A stretch of DNA of 64,000 bases, taken from positions 1-64,000 of the forward strand of contig JAAYCL010000044.1 of assembly GCA_012729785.1 (NCBI GenBank), written 5' to 3'. The position numbers and the translations under genes are program-made. This document shows, piece by piece, positions 61,522-64,000 of this stretch (position 1 is the stretch's first letter; every line of letters starts with the position of its first letter). The notes beneath the pieces are model-generated. The model had not been told where the DNA came from. It saw only the letters and a program-made list of their open reading frames with translations, and did no database searches. Source of the DNA: Chlamydiota bacterium (GTDB lineage: Bacteria > Auribacterota > Tritonobacteria > UBA1439).

Positions 61522-62937
61522 TTAGATCCTTCGCAGGTAGAGGAGGCCCTTCAGGAGGACGACGATGTCGTTGAGCGATCGGATCCGGCGGATCGAGCGC
61601 CAGATGTAGCGGGGGCGGATGTAGAAGCGGCGGTACGCCCGACGGTACATTCTTCGCGCGTCCGCGGCCGTGAAGCCATCGGTCTCGTAGTGGGGCGTCG
61701 CGCCGAGAAAATCGAGCTTCGTGACGTCATCGCCGATGAGCGACCGGCCGTGTTTCTTCACCCACGTCCAGAGCGCCGTTCCCGGGAGCGGCGTGCTCAT
61801 GGTGAACTGCGCGTAGGTCGGGTCGAGCCGTATGGCGAAGTCGATGGTTTTGCGCATCGTCTCGACCGTGTCGAACGGGTGGCCGATCATGAAGAAGCCG
61901 ATCGTCTCCATCCCCGCCCTCTTCGCCGCGGCGAAGGCCCGTTCGACCTGCGCCGTGGTGATCTCCTTGCCGATTTTCCTGAGGACCTCGTCGTCCCCGG
62001 ACTCGATGCCGAAGGCGACCTCGTAGCAGCCCGCCCGCTTCATCATTTTCAGCAGCTCGTCGTCGATGAGGTCCACGCGCGTCCCGTTCCCGAGACGCCA
62101 GGCGAAACGGAGGCCGCTCGCGGACACGCGGTCGCAGAATTCCGCGACCCGGTTCCGGTCCAGCGTGAAGGCGTCGTCCAGGATCGATATCTCCTCCACC
62201 CTGAAGCGCTCCACGAGCTCCCGCACCTCCCCCATGACGTTGTCCATGCTCCGGTACCGGAGGTTCCTGCCGAAGGGGCGGAAGCAGAACATGCACTTGC
62301 CGGGACATCCCCTGCTCGTCACGAGCGTGGCAAAACGCTTCCTCCCGGTGTGGATCGTCTGATAGCGGTCGAGGGGGAGGAGGTGACGGGCCGGGAACGG
62401 GATCGAATCCAGGTCGCGGATGAGCGGCCGGTCGGGGGTGTGCACGACCTCCCCCTTGTCCCTGAAGGAGATGCCCGGGACATCGCGCCAGCCCGCCGTT
62501 CCCCGCCCCAGACGCGCCATCAGATCCAGGATGGTCTCCTCTCCCTCGCCGCGCACGCATATATCCGCCCCTCCGCGCTCGAGCGCCTCCTCGGGGGCGA
62601 TCGTGGGGTGCGGGCCTCCGAAGATGAGGAGCGGCGGGCGGGGGAGGGCCTTCACGCCGTCGGCGAGTTCGCGGGCCGCCGCGAGCATGGAGGTCATCAT
62701 TGTGGCGCCGACGGCGGCGGGCTGTTTCTCTCGGACGACGGCGAGGATATCCTTCAGGGACATCCCGAGCCCGTTGGCGTCGAGGAGCTCGAACGGGATG
62801 CCGGATCGCTCGAGCACCGCGGCCACGTACGCCAGGCCCAGGGGCGCCTCGGCGCAGCCGGCGTGGTAGAACGGGATGTTAACGAGGAACAACCCCGGCG
62901 TGCCGCCTGCCGCAGCCCCGTGTCCGTTTCGGGTCAT
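61522..62937 (-). CDS. B12-binding-type radical SAM enzyme
   Basis: 471 aa from the ATG at 62937. The longer open frame to 63888 is only a shadow of the GT2 gene. The cobalamin-binding-like domain covers residues 15-170 (LGLAYVAAVLERSGIPFELL, GGPHPTIAPEEALE). The cluster motif is SRGCPGKCMFCFRPFG near 220-235, followed by FGIESGDDEVLRKIG and FFMIGHPFDTVETM. The long basic tail after residue 400 is common in HpnJ-like lipid-modifying members. It shares the minus strand with the SPASM enzyme downstream. Confidence 0.88.
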   Translation of the reverse strand: MTRNGHGAAAGGTPGLFLVNIPFYHAGCAEAPLGLAYVAAVLERSGIPFELLDANGLGMSLKDILAVVREKQPAAVGATMMTSMLAAARELADGVKALPRPPLLIFGGPHPTIAPEEALERGGADICVRGEGEETILDLMARLGRGTAGWRDVPGISFRDKGEVVHTPDRPLIRDLDSIPFPARHLLPLDRYQTIHTGRKRFATLVTSRGCPGKCMFCFRPFGRNLRYRSMDNVMGEVRELVERFRVEEISILDDAFTLDRNRVAEFCDRVSASGLRFAWRLGNGTRVDLIDDELLKMMKRAGCYEVAFGIESGDDEVLRKIGKEITTAQVERAFAAAKRAGMETIGFFMIGHPFDTVETMRKTIDFAIRLDPTYAQFTMSTPLPGTALWTWVKKHGRSLIGDDVTKLDFLGATPHYETDGFTAADARRMYRRAYRRFYIRPRYIWRSIRRIRSLNDIVVLLKGLLYLRRI

Positions 62938-62969
62938 GGAGAGTGCCTTCGCGACGTCGTTGGACAGCC

Positions 62970-62998
62970 ATGGTATCCGCTTCGAACGCAATCCGCAA
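62970..62998 (-). promoter_or_regulatory. Promoter of the radical SAM pair at 62937-60403
   Basis: On the minus strand TTGCGG, 17-base spacer, TACCAT, about 32 bases before the ATG. A pair of 13-base direct repeats abuts the -35 box. Confidence 0.5.
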
Positions 62999-62999
62999 G

Positions 63000-63027
63000 T
63001 GCATTGTCCCGGCTTGCATTGTCCCGG
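63000..63027 (-). promoter_or_regulatory. Tandem 13-base direct repeat next to the -35 box
   Basis: TGCATTGTCCCGG (plus-strand sense) occurs at 63000-63012 and 63015-63027, a 15-base period. The pair ends one base from the -35 box of the radical SAM promoter. This is the usual place for an activator site. Confidence 0.5.
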
Positions 63028-63038
63028 GTCGACGCATC

Positions 63039-63050
63039 CCCATCGATGGG
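63039..63050. repeat. Perfect 12-base palindrome downstream of the GT2 gene
   Basis: CCCATCGATGGG, six bases after the GT2 stop. It may be a terminator hairpin or an operator. There is no T-run. Confidence 0.3.
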
Positions 63051-63056
63051 AACTGC

Positions 63057-64000
63057 TCAATCGTTGCGGCGTTTCCCCGCGAGGATCTTCGAGAACCCCT
63101 CGATTTCGCCGACCCCGTAGCCGAGGTGCGTGAGAAGGAGGGCGGCGAAGACGAGGGGGATGCGGGCGGGGCGACGCGCCCGGATGGAGGCGAGGCAGGC
63201 CGTAACGGCCATCGCGGGGAGGTAGACGAGGGGGAGAAGAAGCGGGCGCCAGAGGAGCCCCAGCGGCGAGAAGGCGAGGCCGAGGAGGAGGAGGAGGGGG
63301 GCGAGGTAGTGGAGGTTCAGCATCGCGGGCTCCCGGACGAGGAGCACCCCGCGCGCCCTGCCGTAGCGCCGCATGTTGCGCCACCAGGAGAGGGGGGTCG
63401 ACCGGTACCGGTGATAGACGACCGGGAGGGGGGAATAGAGAAGTTTTCTTCCCGAGGTGAGGATGCGGTAGGAGAAATCGGCATCCTCCCCCTCGTTTTC
63501 TAGGCGGTCGTCGAAAAAGCCGATGCGATCGAAGAGACCCCGCTCGTAGATGACGTTCAACGAGGGGAGGTCGTCGACGAATCTCTCCCGAGGGTGGCAC
63601 ATCCCCGTCACCCGGCCGCCGCTCCCGACCCAGGTGTTGAGGGCGAGTTTCAGCGCTTCCACGAACGGGGGGCTCCCCTCGGGGATGAGGCTGGGGCCGC
63701 CGACCGCGGCGACACGCGCGTCCCTCTCCCGCGCCTCGCGGAATACCGCCGCGAGGGAGGAAAGCCACCGGGGAGCGGCGACGCAGTCGGCGTCGATGAA
63801 GGCGACGAATGGGGCGCGGGATTCCCGTACGCCGGTGTTGCGGGCGACGGCCGTCCCCTTTCTCGGTTCGACGACGACGCGGATGCACGGGTGGCGCAGG
63901 GCGCGGGCGCGGGCGATCTCCAGGGTGCCGTCGCTGGAATCCCCGTCCACCACGATCACCTCGAAGGAGCCCGAAGAAAACTCCTGTCCCGCGACGGAAT
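63057..64000 (-). CDS. GT2 glycosyltransferase, start lies outside the window
   Basis: At least 313 residues; the frame is open to the window edge, and the codons before the GTG at 63959 read EFSSGSFEVIVVDGDSSDG, the normal GT2 core, so the true start is upstream of 64000. VEPRKGTAVARNTGV, metal-site FIDADCVAAP and EDADFSYRIL are GT2 features. The last 90 residues hold two or three helices (LAPLLLLLGLAFSPLGLLWR), so the enzyme is membrane-anchored like many exopolysaccharide or glycolipid glycosyltransferases. Its stop precedes the palindrome at 63039. Confidence 0.88.
   Translation of the reverse strand, partial: SVAGQEFSSGSFEVIVVDGDSSDGTLEIARARALRHPCIRVVVEPRKGTAVARNTGVRESRAPFVAFIDADCVAAPRWLSSLAAVFREARERDARVAAVGGPSLIPEGSPPFVEALKLALNTWVGSGGRVTGMCHPRERFVDDLPSLNVIYERGLFDRIGFFDDRLENEGEDADFSYRILTSGRKLLYSPLPVVYHRYRSTPLSWWRNMRRYGRARGVLLVREPAMLNLHYLAPLLLLLGLAFSPLGLLWRPLLLPLVYLPAMAVTACLASIRARRPARIPLVFAALLLTHLGYGVGEIEGFSKILAGKRRND

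Noticed and set aside
62938-63888. N-terminal extension of the radical SAM gene at 61522 to 63888
   Set aside because: It would overlap the whole GT2 gene on the same strand in another frame; the B12-binding domain begins just after the ATG at 62937.
1-64000. tRNA, rRNA, transposase or CRISPR features
   Set aside because: None was recognised on reading; a tRNA scan was not possible here.

Overview
This is a GC-rich (roughly 70% by eye) bacterial chromosome segment. Peptide deformylase, methionyl-tRNA formyltransferase, RsmB, UvrB and UvrC show it is bacterial. The lineage cannot be fixed from sequence alone. The mix of DUF2298/YYY membrane proteins, NHL-propeller fusions, DUF6485 and many B12-type radical SAM enzymes recalls uncultivated candidate phyla, but that is inference. 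No rRNA, tRNA, CRISPR array, insertion sequence or phage gene was recognised.

Positions 1-13,970 are housekeeping and tightly packed on the + strand: a truncated unknown protein, def, galE, a DUF1189 membrane protein, a DUF192 lipoprotein, fmt, rsmB (with an unusual 52-residue tandem repeat in front of the enzyme), a secreted PQQ-propeller/TPR protein, a mini membrane protein, uvrB, uvrC, an AT-richer gap, an HD-GYP response regulator and a small DUF6485 protein.

Positions 14,000-64,000 form one large envelope-glycan region. It holds ten polytopic membrane proteins of the lipid-linked-sugar glycosyltransferase type (GT39/PMT-like, DUF2298, Agl23/TIGR03663-like), two of them fused to six-bladed NHL propellers. 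Around them are GT2 enzymes of the polyprenyl-phosphate-sugar synthase type, GT4 glycosyltransferases, a Wzx-type flippase, a Wzm/Wzt-type ABC exporter, three methyltransferase domains, five radical SAM enzymes (three with a B12-type layout, two of SPASM type), an SGNH hydrolase and a secreted ADP-ribosylglycohydrolase-fold protein. A coherent reading is that cytosolic GT2/GT4 enzymes build lipid-linked sugars, Wzx or the ABC exporter moves them out, and the large membrane enzymes transfer sugars on the outer face.

The most unusual gene is the ABC ATPase at 43964-46264. It carries, in one unbroken frame, a complete GH51-like (alpha-L-arabinofuranosidase-like) module where Wzt proteins normally carry a small sugar-binding domain. 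Second is a 1,715-residue protein (18761-23908) joining a GT39-like enzyme, a DUF2298 module and an NHL propeller.

Promoters are readable across the window. Many are extended -10 boxes (TGN-TATACT type). Several start genes place the ATG only 6-7 bases after the -10 box with no ribosome binding site, which predicts leaderless transcripts.
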